Assembly: GCA_016785225.1 (NCBI GenBank)
Contig: JAFBJZ010000824.1
Coordinates: 1 to 64,000, forward strand
DNA: 64,000 nt
From: Psettodes erumei
Lineage: Eukaryota > Chordata > Actinopteri > Pleuronectiformes > Psettodidae
Reading direction: 5' to 3'
Below are positions 22,561 to 34,794 of this stretch, piece after piece. A program made the position numbers and the translations under genes. The notes beneath the pieces were generated by a model, which had not been told where the DNA came from, ran no database searches, and was given only the letters and a program-made list of their open reading frames with translations. The first letter of the stretch is position 1. Each line of letters starts with the position of its first letter.

Positions 22561-25500
22561 CTAACGCCTAAACTGACGACAGCTTTGTATTAAAAGCAAA
22601 ACAACCACTTGAATTTCCTTTTAATCACAGCGACCCTCCAGGTTCACTTTCTCCACTTTAATCCAACTGAACAGCTGGCTGCAGAGCAACGTTTCCCTGT
22701 CATTAAAACGCGTATTTTTTTCTGCTGTCACACTGAACCCCGTGGCCGTTGATCCCATATCAACGTGGCCACTGTTGGCGAAGCCACATTTACTTTTTTT
22801 TTTTTTTTTTTAAACGCTTCCAATCTGGCACGTCATGCAGCAGGCGAATTTTACAAAAATCTGTGAAGTGTTGAAAGATTTGCTAACAACGTTGTAGACT
22901 GACGTGTGATAACCATGGATAACCTTTACATTCAAACTGAGACCAAAAGATTAAAAACGACTGAAAAAGTTTGATTTCTATGCCAATCTACAGACACGGG
23001 TAACATAAATGAAAAAAAGATAAAAGATAAGTTAGAAGTTAAAAGATAACTTCTGCTGTAGATGTTGTTTCAATAAGAAACGCTAATATTCATCTCAACT
23101 AAATATAATCGATATTTCTCTTCCTCCTCTGTCCCAGGTATTATTATTAATCCTTGGTTGGCTGAAGGTGAACTTAGTAGGACAACAACCTGCTCCAAAT
23201 GATCATTTCCTCCCCTGACTGTCTTTACTGTACCAATGACAAGCTGGAGCATCCCCTTTAAGAAGACGGTGCGGTAATATGACCTTGGAAAAATGTGTGC
23301 ATTGTCAGCGGGGAACAAGTTTTCAGAGCCAGCATGTAGCCAACATGTGAGAGGGAGAGCTCTTGGTTTACCTTGCGTGTTTAAAGGGGCTGTTAAAAGG
23401 ACCGGTGTTCGATTTAATGCAATGAGGGTTATACGGCTATGAGTTATCACCGAGTTGTATCTATTTTCTGCTTGATGTGTTTTAATTTTCAAGATAATAC
23501 GAAATCCATGCGTCTGAAGACGTGAAAGTTCTTCTAGGAGTCGGGGTTTATGAAATAAGATGCCAGACTCCAGTCTGGTCTGTTAGTTTGTTGTTTTTTT
23601 TCCCTGAAGATGACAGTAAAATCCAAGGTTTTGAACCAAAGCATGGGATATTTCCAGATGATCACGTTTAAACTTTTCTTTTCTTTTTCTTACCGTGCAA
23701 ATTTAATGAACTGCGTGTCTCTCTGCCCTTTAACACTCTCCATCCATGTGAAAGAGTTAGATGTAACATTAAGGCTGCACAGCTTCTACGCTGAGGTTAC
23801 ACGCATCGCAGAGAAGATGTCTTGGTCCAGTTTTCTGTTTGTACAAGTCGTCTCCGCTCATCTTACGAAACGTGTTTGCAGTAAAAAGGCTAAATTGGAT
23901 GAATGAGCTTCAAATACACGTTTGACGACTGAGGACACTGGGTTTAAAAAAATACGTTGAGTATATCATCGGGTAAATTCTAGTACTTCTCGTTATGTTC
24001 CGCTGAATAAGCCATTAAGTTGCCATGTAATTCTTCTCTTCTTGATATTTTGTGAAGGCAGTTCACTGCGGCTCCATTATATTTGGCTGCTATTACTTTG
24101 CAGTGGTGACAGGACAACAAAAATCCACTTTAGGAGAAATAATGATCACGGACTTCTGTCAAGGGTTTGCTTATCCAATTAATCATCAGACTTTCTCCAA
24201 CAATCTTATTTGAAAAATATTATAATTAGTTAAAAAAAAGATGGTGTTACTTTACTTGTGGTTTACTTGCTTGAAGCAAATGTTGTGTGTGTGTGTGTGT
24301 GGGGGGGGTAACACTGTACTACTTTTTTCTGATCCGTTCAATTTGAAACTGTCTACCAAATCACATAAAACCAAACGGTTTTAATCCAGGCAGTATGAGC
24401 TCCCCAAACTGTTTTAATTTCCTGTGAATTAAATGAATTCAGAAGAAAGGTCTGGCCAACAGTGACTTCAGTAATCAACTCAAAAGGACTAAATGTCCTT
24501 AAAGATCTGTGTTATCTTGAAAAGATTAGATTGTTTCTACATAGGCTGGATATTCAACATATGACCCCATCCCCAACCCCCAATTCTTTGATGGGGGCTG
24601 CTCTTTTTAAATGAAACTGTGGCTATGAGTCTCTAAATATGTGAATGTTTGTCCAAGCACTGACTTTTTTTTTTTTTACTGAATTGGGGTTTTAAACCAG
24701 AAAGTGTTTTTCCTATACAGATTGTCATAAACTTAATAGCTCCCATCACACAAACCAACCAGAGCTGGCTGCTCATTGGACGTGAGCTGTTAGAGAGAGA
24801 GAGAGAGAGAGAGAGCCATGAGTCAATTTGACAGTCATCAAAAAACGATGTGGAAATCCAGCTGTCGACCAGTTTGCAGTCAACTTTACTTGGAATATGC
24901 AGTTATTGTCTCAACCATTTATCAACTTTTTGCATGTATTTGTCCCAACTATTAACATTTGGGAGAAATAAATGCAACATGGCAAAAAAAAATGTTCACC
25001 ACCTTGTGCATTTGCCGTGCCATCTTTTATTCCATTATTTTTCAGCTCCAGACATCCAGATTTTTGTTTTAATAGAATGTTAATTAAGCACGGACAAGCA
25101 TGAAACCACAGCTCCCAAGCAACCAGCTCTGAGGGTCAGGACCTTGATGCAACAATGAGGCCCCGAGGGGTAAAAAAAAAAATTTAAATAAAACTAAATT
25201 CACATTCATTCATTCATATCTGGTCATTATTTTGAAACTTTAAACTCACAGGAGAACCTAATTTCAGCTCCCGAGAGGAAAGAAAACCTGCCTTTGCACT
25301 TTGTCAAACATCAACTGTGTTTAACCATTTTTAGCACGTTGCAGCCCAGAAGCCCTTGCAAACCTCTCAGCTTCCTTTGCTGAAACTGATTATGAACCGT
25401 GGAAGTAATCTACACCTATCTGATCTGGTTTGAAAAGTTTATTTGTTAAACAAACAAAAAGCACGCACGCTGGACTCAGATTTGTCTAAGGCTATTTAAA

Positions 25501-25596
25501 GGTAATTTTTAAGGCAGCTGGGCTGGGGGTGAAAATTGCTTGCAGAGAAAAACAACAGATCCTAAGCGATGCCTGCAATGTGCCAGAGTGTGTGCA

Positions 25597-25627
<31 letters not shown>

Positions 25628-25914
25628 ATATGCGTGTGTATATGTGTGTACGTGAAAGAGGGAGAGAGAATCAGAAAGATTTTTTTTTCTTTTTTCTTGC
25701 AGAGTGATTCTGCCCCCTGTCGGGAAAAAAACCTCCCTTTCCTCTCCTTTGAATGCACTGTCTGTTCCTTTTATGACGTTTAAATTATTTATTATTCTAA
25801 CTAACAGACCGATCGTCACGTTTCCTGACGCCCCTGTTTCTCGTCCATGTGTTATTTTTTTGGGTAAGATTTACTTGTTCTTTTGTGACGGAACGGTTAT
25901 GCATAAATCACTAA
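22561..25914. other. Gene-poor region with a chance-length ORF
   Basis: Unique AT-rich sequence. A minus-strand open frame of 140 codons lies at 23070-23492; I do not recognise it and it shows no splice or promoter context. A short hairpin lies at 22742-22772. (TG)n at about 24283-24300 and (GA)n at about 24795-24814 are short. Confidence 0.5.
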
Positions 25915-26215
25915 TCATTGAGTTAAACACGTTAAATAAATAAATGAGCACCGTTTGAACGCGTTTTGGCAGACTAGAGCGAATGAATTAAAATGTGCGA
26001 AAATATGATTGATTAATCCCACTTTACAGGCGCAGGGAAGAAAAGGATGCCCTGCAGAAATAAGCGGGGCCTTATAGAATCTGTAATTAACGTCTCCCAC
26101 TAAAGTACCTCATTAACTGGGTTATATATAGAGCTAATTAAATTATCATCCTGCAGAGCCTATATCCCCTCTTTATTGAATCATTTGTAGTCATTCAGAA
26201 ACGGTGGCGGAAAAA
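25915..26215. promoter_or_regulatory. Candidate conserved non-coding element 1
   Basis: High-complexity block with several homeodomain-type cores (GATTAATC, GTAATTAA, CTAATTAAATTA). It contains no repeats and is flanked by low-complexity DNA. The base pattern resembles vertebrate developmental enhancers; conservation itself cannot be tested here. Confidence 0.3.
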
Positions 26216-26302
26216 AGAAATGCCAAGAAAGAAGCATCCTTCTGGTGATAATATGATAATCTGAGGACACCCCCCCTCCTCGTTCCCAAAGGTCAGTATG
26301 GG

Positions 26303-26336
26303 GTCAGTGTCTTGCTCAAGGACACTTCAGCAGGGC
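26303..26336 (-). repeat. Fragment of a common fish interspersed repeat (TGTCCTTGAGCAAGACACTG)
   Basis: The minus strand reads TGTCCTTGAGCAAGACACTG, a word I know as widespread in teleost genomes and probably SINE-derived. A second copy in the opposite orientation lies at 38981-39010. The family name is not certain. Confidence 0.55.
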
Positions 26337-26655
26337 GGGTGGGTGTGTTGCGGTTGCAGCTGCAGCCGACACCCCAAATGCAAAATGGCGTGATGCAGGC
26401 TAGCTGCCTTTTTTTTTTCTTCACATGAACGTGTTGTTGTGAAATGTCGCGAAGTTGATAAGGTGCTGACGTTTTCCCCCCCATACCAGCTGATGGAAAT
26501 TCACGGTGGTCGGGACTAACAAAGAGCACGCGCGCACGGACACGCGCGCCTCCGCCGCCGCTGGGTGGCAGTGGTGTGGTTTCTCTCTGTGCTGTGGAGT
26601 GCTCACAGAGGGAATCATCGGAGGGGAACAAAGAACGAAGGGATAAGGGGGGCGG

Positions 26656-26658
<3 letters not shown>

Positions 26659-26701
<43 letters not shown>
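26659..26701. repeat. (TG)n microsatellite
   Basis: About 21 TG units next to G-rich sequence. Confidence 0.97.
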
Positions 26702-26704
<3 letters not shown>

Positions 26705-26879
26705 AGGGGGGGCATGTCAGGAAAAAGAGGAGGGGGCATGGGGTGGGGGGGTCTCCCTTGTGACAGGACATATATGGAAATTTGAATGGCTCACATTCAC
26801 CTCTACCAGAGCGCGCAGACTCGCTCTAAATCACCATCTCTATAGCCCGCACCATCACCTACCATTATGACTCGGGGCG

Positions 26880-27009
26880 CGCGACATGGCAACGTCATCG
26901 GTTGGAGGGAGAAGCCCTAAAAGTGACAGATATGGGAGATTACATTATTATAGGAAACATCCACAGCCTAAATTAACAGAGCTTGGTTACCCATCTAGAG
27001 CGCTCTCTC

Positions 27010-27050
<41 letters not shown>

Positions 27051-27235
27051 CGCGTGTGGCCTATACTCATACTCTAACAATAAAAGCTTTCTTTTGGGGT
27101 TCAATGCGATGGCAATTACAGCCCGTTAAGCCTGTCTATCACCGTTACAATATGGCAGCAGCCAACTTGTGGCGGAGGGATATTAAATGCAAATATCACC
27201 TGACGTAAAATTCAATAAAAGGGCTCATAGTCTTT
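26880..27235. promoter_or_regulatory. Candidate conserved non-coding element 2, split by a (TG)n run
   Basis: High-complexity AT-rich sequence on both sides of a (TG)n run (27012-27049), with TACATTATTATAGG, TTACAATATGGCAGCAGCC and ATGCAAAT (octamer) words. It looks like an enhancer-type element interrupted by a microsatellite. Inference only. Confidence 0.3.
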
Positions 27236-27712
27236 AACCTGCGGTTCACCTTTTCATATGTGTAGCGCCGTGACTGCATATTAAAAATGTATTCAAATAT
27301 ACAATCTAGTTTTCTAATATAACAATAGGCTAATCTGCTAATAAACATTCAACACACGTGGGCTATGTTTGAAATATAATTGGCCCAGTAATTAAATGAA
27401 ATGGGGGAGAAAGGCTGCGCAATGTCGTACACAAATAAAAAAAAACCTTCTCTTAAAGTGACCTAAATTATTTTATTTTGTAATAATTAAATTAGAATTA
27501 TTATTATTGTTGTTATTATTCACACTCTTGACAGCAATTGCTATTCAACTGATTTCAGGCGACCGTTTTCAAAAATATGGAAAAATAAAAATACCTCATA
27601 ATATGTGTAGCCTACCCTTTATTACGTTAGTAGAATACCAAGCTAAGCCTACCATCACACATTTGAATTTTTATTTTTATATTAGAAGCAATATTTTCTT
27701 TACCGAGCTTAC

Positions 27713-28027
27713 ATAAAGGGCGAGAGAGCCGGTGTTTCCCTCGGCACACAGGGGCAGCTGTTCCTCCCCCTGCCTGCCGGTGAAAAGCAGCTTCCTGCCG
27801 GCTGCTGCCGCTGCCGCAGCCGCTGTCTCGAGCCCGGCTCGCCGGGGCTGCGGCTGCGAACAGAGCGCGACGGGCAAGTCGTAAAAACTCAGGAAGCAGT
27901 TTGGCGAATTTATCGCCGGCTCCAAGTGTGTGATATGTTTAAAAAAAAACAACAACAAAACACCGACACTGTTGCTTGTGTTGCTGCTTAATTTCGGACA
28001 CACTCTCACGCCGAACCCGCCATATTT
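27713..28027 (-). promoter_or_regulatory. Candidate CpG promoter with first exon (unassigned transcript)
   Basis: A CpG-rich block (about 27720-28080) carries the YY1-like AAATATGGCGGG on the minus strand (28027-28016). It ends at a good minus-strand donor, TTTAT|GTAAGC (exon end 27713). The spacing resembles the proposed bmi1 first exon. No partner exon was identified and the open frame crossing it is not recognised. Confidence 0.35.
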
Positions 28028-28565
28028 AGACTACTCTGCCGGTGAGCCGAGGACGGCAAGCAGTTTGGGTCTCTCGCAGTTTTCACCTATTAGACTCTGC
28101 ATTGTTGCACTTGTGCCTAAATCAAAACCATTGTTTTTTTAGTATGCTATTAAGTATGCTACACAAATTTATCTTAACCTAAAACAAGGATCGCATCTGT
28201 TTTGTGACACTGTAAACACTCTGAAGTTAATAAGTTCCCTGTTAGATTTTTATTACAGCATTGCTGCTGCTGCTGCTGTGGACGGTCGTGCGTTTTCCTC
28301 CTGGTTCAGACGCATCGGAAGCTGCGACTGCCTGTTGTTGCCGAGTGGTTTGTTAAGGGCCGGGCTTGACGAATGCTCGTTTTAGACCCCGCGTAAAAAG
28401 CCTCAGTCAGAGGCAGAGGTCTGGATCAAAGTGAGCTAAGTGAGTAATTGAACTTTGTGGTTAGAGAGGTTATAGTAGTAAGTCTCGGCTGACATGTTGC
28501 CAGAAAGAAAAAAAAAAACCCAACCCCTTCTTCAGTTTTCACAGGTTGACTGCTTGTTTCTGTTA

Positions 28566-28630
<65 letters not shown>

Positions 28631-28788
28631 AGGGGCACTGGCAGAAATGTTATTGAACCATTAATGATATTCCATCCTAAATATTCCTAATTTCTCCCAC
28701 TCTTCCCAACATCCAGGAGTCCACAGTTCACTCGCATTTTTTGGGCATCACATCTATTTGCTTTGAGTTCAAGAGGAATGGGGGTGTG

Positions 28789-28821
<33 letters not shown>

Positions 28822-30241
28822 GGGGGGGGTAGGCTTTGAAGCCCAAAGTACAGTTGCTGCACCAGAAAATATAATTGTTTTCTTTCAGCGCAGTTCAGCA
28901 GCAGTCTGCGGGAAATACAGACATTTAAACCCAAGGTCAGCCTGATAGCTGCAGCAGATATCTAAATGATAACAGCTGAGCATAAAGGGATTGCTGTGAT
29001 TATGAGTATGACATTGTGGGAACGAATCAGTAAAAGGATGCTTTGTGATGCTTTGAAACAGGGCTGAGAAACGCTGTTTTCTTTGTTTGACACAATGTGA
29101 AAGTCAGCTCCCAGAGTCTACGTGTTTCCAAAGGCTGTTTGCACATTTGAGAGGCCGGCAGCCATCAGGTTCTCCAAAGCCTCTCTATGTCCACATGTAA
29201 GCTTCCACTCTCTGTCCTGTAAAATACATTTCCCCTGAGGCTTGAAATGAGCCACGGATACTGAAATATCAGTGTCACAAGTTGGTGCATACTATATGCC
29301 AATTCATATTTCTCACTTGGTGCTTATGCAGCCGAGTCCCTTAGGGACTACTCTACTGCTGATACCATTAATGCTGTAGAACATTAGAGATTATGGTGGT
29401 AGATGGATAGATAGATACAGTAATCAATGCGAATGAAAATAAATCAAATACAATACAATAACTACAAATTCATTAATTAAATACCCACAGCTAAATTAAT
29501 AAATAACTACAAAAAGTCAAATTTACCAAAGTGGTTCTGAAGAGAAAGGCTATTATGTCACGGTAACATAATACACACACACACACACACGCTTTCCGGC
29601 AGGGAAATAAAAACAATCAGAGAGGCAGACACAGAGGCAGGCAGGCACCCACTGCATCACAAACCAAAATGCTTTATAATCAGGCAGGGTGAAGGACGGC
29701 CCTGAGGCTTCTCAGTTTCCTCGTACAGGGGGTCTTAGCCGAGGATCGACTTTCATGCAAGCGCTCCCAAAGAAGGATGTTTCTTTGTTCTATGGAGACC
29801 AGCCCTACACAGCTTCCCTCTGTCTCCGACAAGCGGGAAGAGATGATATGAGGAGATGTAATCGTGAACGATACGACGAGATCCTTTCCAGGCGTCACAT
29901 ACCGCAGAGACGTACAGGGCCTCTCACACGCGACTGATTCTGAGCATCATTTCTACAGCTACAGTGTAGACTGACTGTCAGTGGGTTACTTTGGCCAAAT
30001 AATAAACAGATAATATTTACTGTTTCTCCTCAAATGCATGAGTGAATTTAAGATGTTAATACTTTCTTGTGGTTATATAAAATGGAGCTGATGGTGCGTG
30101 CAAATGTGTGCGCTTGGAGCGGCCGCTGCCGGTTTGCACGGAATTAACACAACGTTGGAGACAAAAGGGACACGGCAGAAAGGAGAAGTGTCGATCTCCA
30201 CCTGACTCACACCCCATTACAGTGTGAGAGAGGAGAGGTGG

Positions 30242-30286
<45 letters not shown>

Positions 30287-30299
30287 GGACACCCCAAAG
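28028..30299. other. Gene-poor region with microsatellites
   Basis: Contains (TG)n at 28566-28628 (about 31 units), (GT)n plus a G run at 28788-28830, (CA)n at about 29572-29590 and (GA)n at 30244-30285. An 82-codon plus-strand open frame at 29689-29937 is discussed under findings. No supported gene. Confidence 0.55.
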
Positions 30300-30500
30300 G
30301 TGTATAAAGCGCACACATCCATTCACCGTCGTGATTAGCAGCCATTATCAACAGCCCGAGCTGGTTGCCAATCAGACTGAATTATTCTGCAGTGAATCGA
30401 CCAGCAGCCGGTTGACCAATGACTGTTTCCTTTGCGCAGAAACAAACACTAACTCGGCGCAGTCTGATTTCATTTCCTACCCTTTCTGTCACTCCTTTCA
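30300..30500. promoter_or_regulatory. Candidate conserved non-coding element 3
   Basis: Unique block with GATTAGCAGCCATTATCAAC, several CCAAT/ATTGG words (about 30370, 30415 and 30502) and no low complexity, between a (GA)n run and a pyrimidine-rich stretch. Inference from composition only. Confidence 0.25.
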
Positions 30501-30699
30501 TTGATTGGCTCCTGTGCTTTCAACTAGAACCTCTCTTTCATCAATCCCACCCGCCTTTATTTCTACTGCCGTCTTTCCTCGCTCTTTCTCCTTTGTCCAC
30601 AGCATCCAGCTCATCCTTTTTTTGTGCTCATAGGTGAGCAGTGATGAAATCTGGAGTCTCTGTGGCAACAGGCGATCTGTGCGCATGTATGTATGTGCA

Positions 30700-30734
<35 letters not shown>

Positions 30735-33195
30735 TTTCAGGGCAGAGCAGTGCATGCAGCAGTCTGATCCATACTAATGTTCATTGATAGGAAAATCAAT
30801 GGTGCATTGATCCAGGACTTGGCTCTGAGAGAGGGGGAGTAGGATGCAAGTGGGAAGAGTGGAAGAGGAACAGAATGAAGAAGAAGAAGAGATGGAGAAT
30901 GAACAGGAAGGAAGGAGAGGATTAGGGCGGACGAGGATCAGTAAAAAGTAAAAGGGGAAAGACGTGTGTCCAAGCCTCTGCAGGCCTCTGTGGCCCTGTC
31001 CTGGGTGATCCCATCACAAGCGGAAAGCTCTCAGTATGTCGTTTCGCACCTGCATCTCGAGCGACCGCATGCCCAGCCTGCCGGAAATTCAAAGAAGAAG
31101 AGGTGGAAAAAAAAAACAAAACAAAAACAGACTGGGTCTGCAGGTGTTTGATGAGCTTGTGAAATACAGCATCTCTACGGGCCTCCTCGTGGGCAAAGCC
31201 AGCTTACGTGATTTCGAGAACCAGCTGAACGAGCGTGCACTTCCACTTATGCAGAGGACATCGGTTGAGTAGATGGTCCTTCAGTGTGGCCCAGGACACA
31301 CTCACATACACGCTGCTAAAAGAACGTGGCCATAAACGCCGGCCACCCTCCGAATGTGGCCCGAGCGATCGGATCTCAACGAGTCCTCGACGCATATGCG
31401 CCTGCGCGTAGAGCTGTCCGCTTGTGATCGGATCATCCGAGATGCATCTTAATGCCAGGTATGAACAGGGGGCCCCCCTGTCTGCAGATGACATAGACTT
31501 GAGTCCTGGTGGCTGCTGTTGGGGGTGGGGGTGGGGGGGGCACTAGACGTGTGAGCAACCTGTCGTGGCCTAACTATTCTCCTTTCTCTCTCTCTGTCTC
31601 GCGGAACTGCTCTTGAGAGTGGATGAACAAGCCTCAAATGGAACCTGAGAAGAAGAAAAGAGGATAGGAGAGGAGGAGGGGAGGGAGAAAATCAATTTTC
31701 CCAGACAGAGGCAGACTGGTCTAATGGAGGTCTAAAAGAAGAGGAGGAGGAGAGGACATATTTTCCTCTGATTACCTCCTGTAGCCTGCCTGGCAAACCT
31801 TCAAAGCTAGCATCGTCGCAACGGCCTTGCTCATCCGACCTTTTCGAAGAAGGTCTAGTTGTTTCTTTCTCTCGGCAGCAATCAGACTTTGAGGTGGACG
31901 GAGCACAGTGCAGCTTTTAAAAAAAAAACAACAATATGCTAAATTACTGATTGCAAGGAAATGCTGCGCAAACAAAGTGACCTGGGAGACTTTGGACCTA
32001 AAGGGAAATGCATCAGAAGTGCAGATTTTTCTCTTTACTTTGAATTCTCAGCAGTGGTGGACCATTTTAAAGGCACATGAGATAATTTCTTCTTTTTCAG
32101 TCTCTATCCTGCCCTTTGTAGAAGTTATGCATCCTGCTGTTACAGCTCAGAGAGAGAAAATGAGCTGGATTAAATGGATAAAGCTTTCCATTTGGCTAAG
32201 ATGAATCATTTATAAAGTATAAAGGAAGGAAATTTGTCATTAGTTTCTCTGCCAAATGCAGGGAGATATCTAGAGTACCCCTTGCTTACGATTCTGGGCT
32301 GAGACGGCCTGTTTGATGTCATATGACCAGGTCACTATGTTCAATTTTCTGCAACAGTCTTGATTATTATAAATTGGAGTGGACGTTCGGCACTATGCAG
32401 AAAATGCGGGGACTTATTTGTTCCAGCTCGAGCAGAGTGAATTTGAAATCCTCGTCGTGAAAGCCGAACGCACGGGCAGGCAAAGGGAGAACTCGAAAAA
32501 GATCACGACACGCAGGAATTTTTGATTTACTAAAACTTATCATGCCCAAACCGGCTCCAGTTGGCGCGTGTATGGCAGCAATTGTGAGGTACACTCGCTG
32601 TTTTCCCAACAGACAGGCCACCTGAAGCGGCTAAAGGGTGGCACCTGCAGTAGAATTTAAAAACACACGGAGGGTAAAAAAAAAAAAGGGACCAAATTGG
32701 GGAAATAATTGACTCCGAAACCACAAAACCCCTCCTTCATTCACTGTATGTCCGTCTCTGTAGCTTTGTGATGTGCTCATTAAACTTGTGAATGTTCACC
32801 GAGCTATTAAACAACATTTCAATGAACTTTCCGTATCCCTTTGGAACGCTTACTGTACAAACACAACGTTTCTTTTCCCGGGAAAAGAAAGTAGTGAAAA
32901 GCTCAGAGGGGTTTGAAAAGCTATTAAATGTTGCTGGAGGAGAGCTCGTAATACACTGTCTGTCTGTTACTGTTTTCACTCCCTCCCTGTCTCGTTGGCT
33001 CTTTGTGTTTTTTCTGTCTCTCGGCCTGTCTCTCTCGGCCTGTGAGGTGAAAGTGGCTTCCATGGTAACGGCACACTCTGTTTATGCCGCGATGTCTCAC
33101 TTCATCACAAGCTGTTGATGGTTTTGATTTGCATGCGTGCCTGCGTGAGCGTGTGGTTCTGTTCCCCCGGATTTCCGCGAAATACCCCCTAAAAA

Positions 33196-33226
<31 letters not shown>

Positions 33227-33639
33227 CACATTATACAGGTGTTTGTCAGGCTGGTAGGGCAGATTAAAACTAATCCACGGACATTTGACAGATCACATTC
33301 CCTCGTAAAAATTAAGAGAAGTTATGTGACACGGCTTTGATTCTCTGACGCTTTTATCCTGTCTGGCTCTAAAGGCACATGTCTCTATAGTTGAAGCGTA
33401 AGATCAGCCTATGTTCTGCGGAAAAAATAGCCGACGATTTGCTTTTCCAAACAAAACTAGACAAAACACTTCCATTTGCATTTGTCTGCTGCAAAGTGCC
33501 ACATAGAGTTGAACTTTCAAATACCTCTAAATAAGACCCTAAAAGGAAATGGGCTCTTTAGCTGTTAAGATTAAAAAATGTAAATTTAATCATACTCATT
33601 TCCTCGTTCTGCCGGCTGATCCTGTACACTTAACCACTT
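30501..33639. other. Gene-poor region with two unexplained open stretches
   Basis: Contains (TG)n at about 30706-30730 and (CA)n at about 33191-33230. A plus-strand open frame at 31036-31272 and a minus-strand one at 32367-32621 lie in non-repetitive sequence with ordinary codon use, but I recognise neither. Confidence 0.5.
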
Positions 33640-33940
33640 AAATTAGCAGCAGAAACAATGATTATGACTTCTTTTCACCAAAACCAGTCGCCCCCAATTA
33701 GTGGAGTAGGGGAGGGCGTGGGGGGTAGGGGATATGGGAGGGGGGTGAAAGCGGAGGAGGGAGGGCCTGGCTCGCCAGACCCCCTGCAGGGCAGAGGGGG
33801 AGAAAAAATGGATTCCATACCAGGAAATCCATTAGGGCAGGGAACGGCATGGAGCTGGCAGCACAGAGCGGCCAACGTGTTTTTTCTAAAAAATTCCTCA
33901 TTAGGTGTAATTTCTAAATTACTATCAGCGTGGGCAGAAT
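33640..33940. promoter_or_regulatory. Candidate conserved non-coding element 4
   Basis: Two unique AT-rich parts (33645-33705 and 33805-33940) flank a G-rich insert. They contain AACAATGATTATGAC, CCAATTAGTGG and CTCATTAGGTGTAATT, which are homeodomain- and SOX-like words. Inference only. Confidence 0.28.
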
Positions 33941-34761
33941 GAGAAGGTGAGGATCTGACCAACTCATCAGGATAATCAGGGTAATAGCATGATTCGGCGG
34001 GAGTGTGTGTTGAGGCGGCAGAGATGAAAACCAAAGAGAGCAGAGAAGGACGGAGGGTGAATTTTAATGCTGCTGCTGGACACTGACTTTCGGATGGATT
34101 TTTTTTGCTTCTTTTATTTTTTATTTAAATCCTTTTTTTCACAACTAACTGATCTAGATAATTGCTGTGGGGGTTGGGTGGCTAAAGCAACAAGCTAATA
34201 GGAAGCAGGAGTCGTCCGTCTCTATCAATATTCCCCTCCTCTCGCTATCGCCTTGCCCTCCACCTCGGAACAAGGCGGAGATGGGAAAATTGGCGAAGGT
34301 GAAGCATGTAGAAAGAGAGAGAGGAACTGTTTAAAAAAAAAAAAAAAAAAAAGGAGGAAGTGGAGGGACAGAGGAGAGGGTGGAGAAGAGAGCAGGAGAG
34401 GAGACAGAGAGCTGAGGGGCCTCTGTATCGGGAGAGGGAGAGAGGAGGGGAAAATTCAGGAGGGGAGGAGGGACCCAGGGAGGGAGGAGAAGAGGTTAAT
34501 TTGCACATATTAGAGAGGGCAGGATTTTTCATTAAAAAGAGATTGAAGTTGATATATGCCTGTGCGCTCCTGACACACTGTACACTCTGATTGTGTTAAG
34601 TCCTTGACAGAACAAAGGATTGCCCACCCCACCACCCCCCCACACACACCTTCCCCATCTAACAGCCACTGCACCGGTCTGCAGCTCTCTGGCAACATTT
34701 TGCAGGTTTATGGAGCTGTTTCATAGACAGAGTGTCACATCACCTCAGGAGACACCCCCCC

Positions 34762-34794
<33 letters not shown>

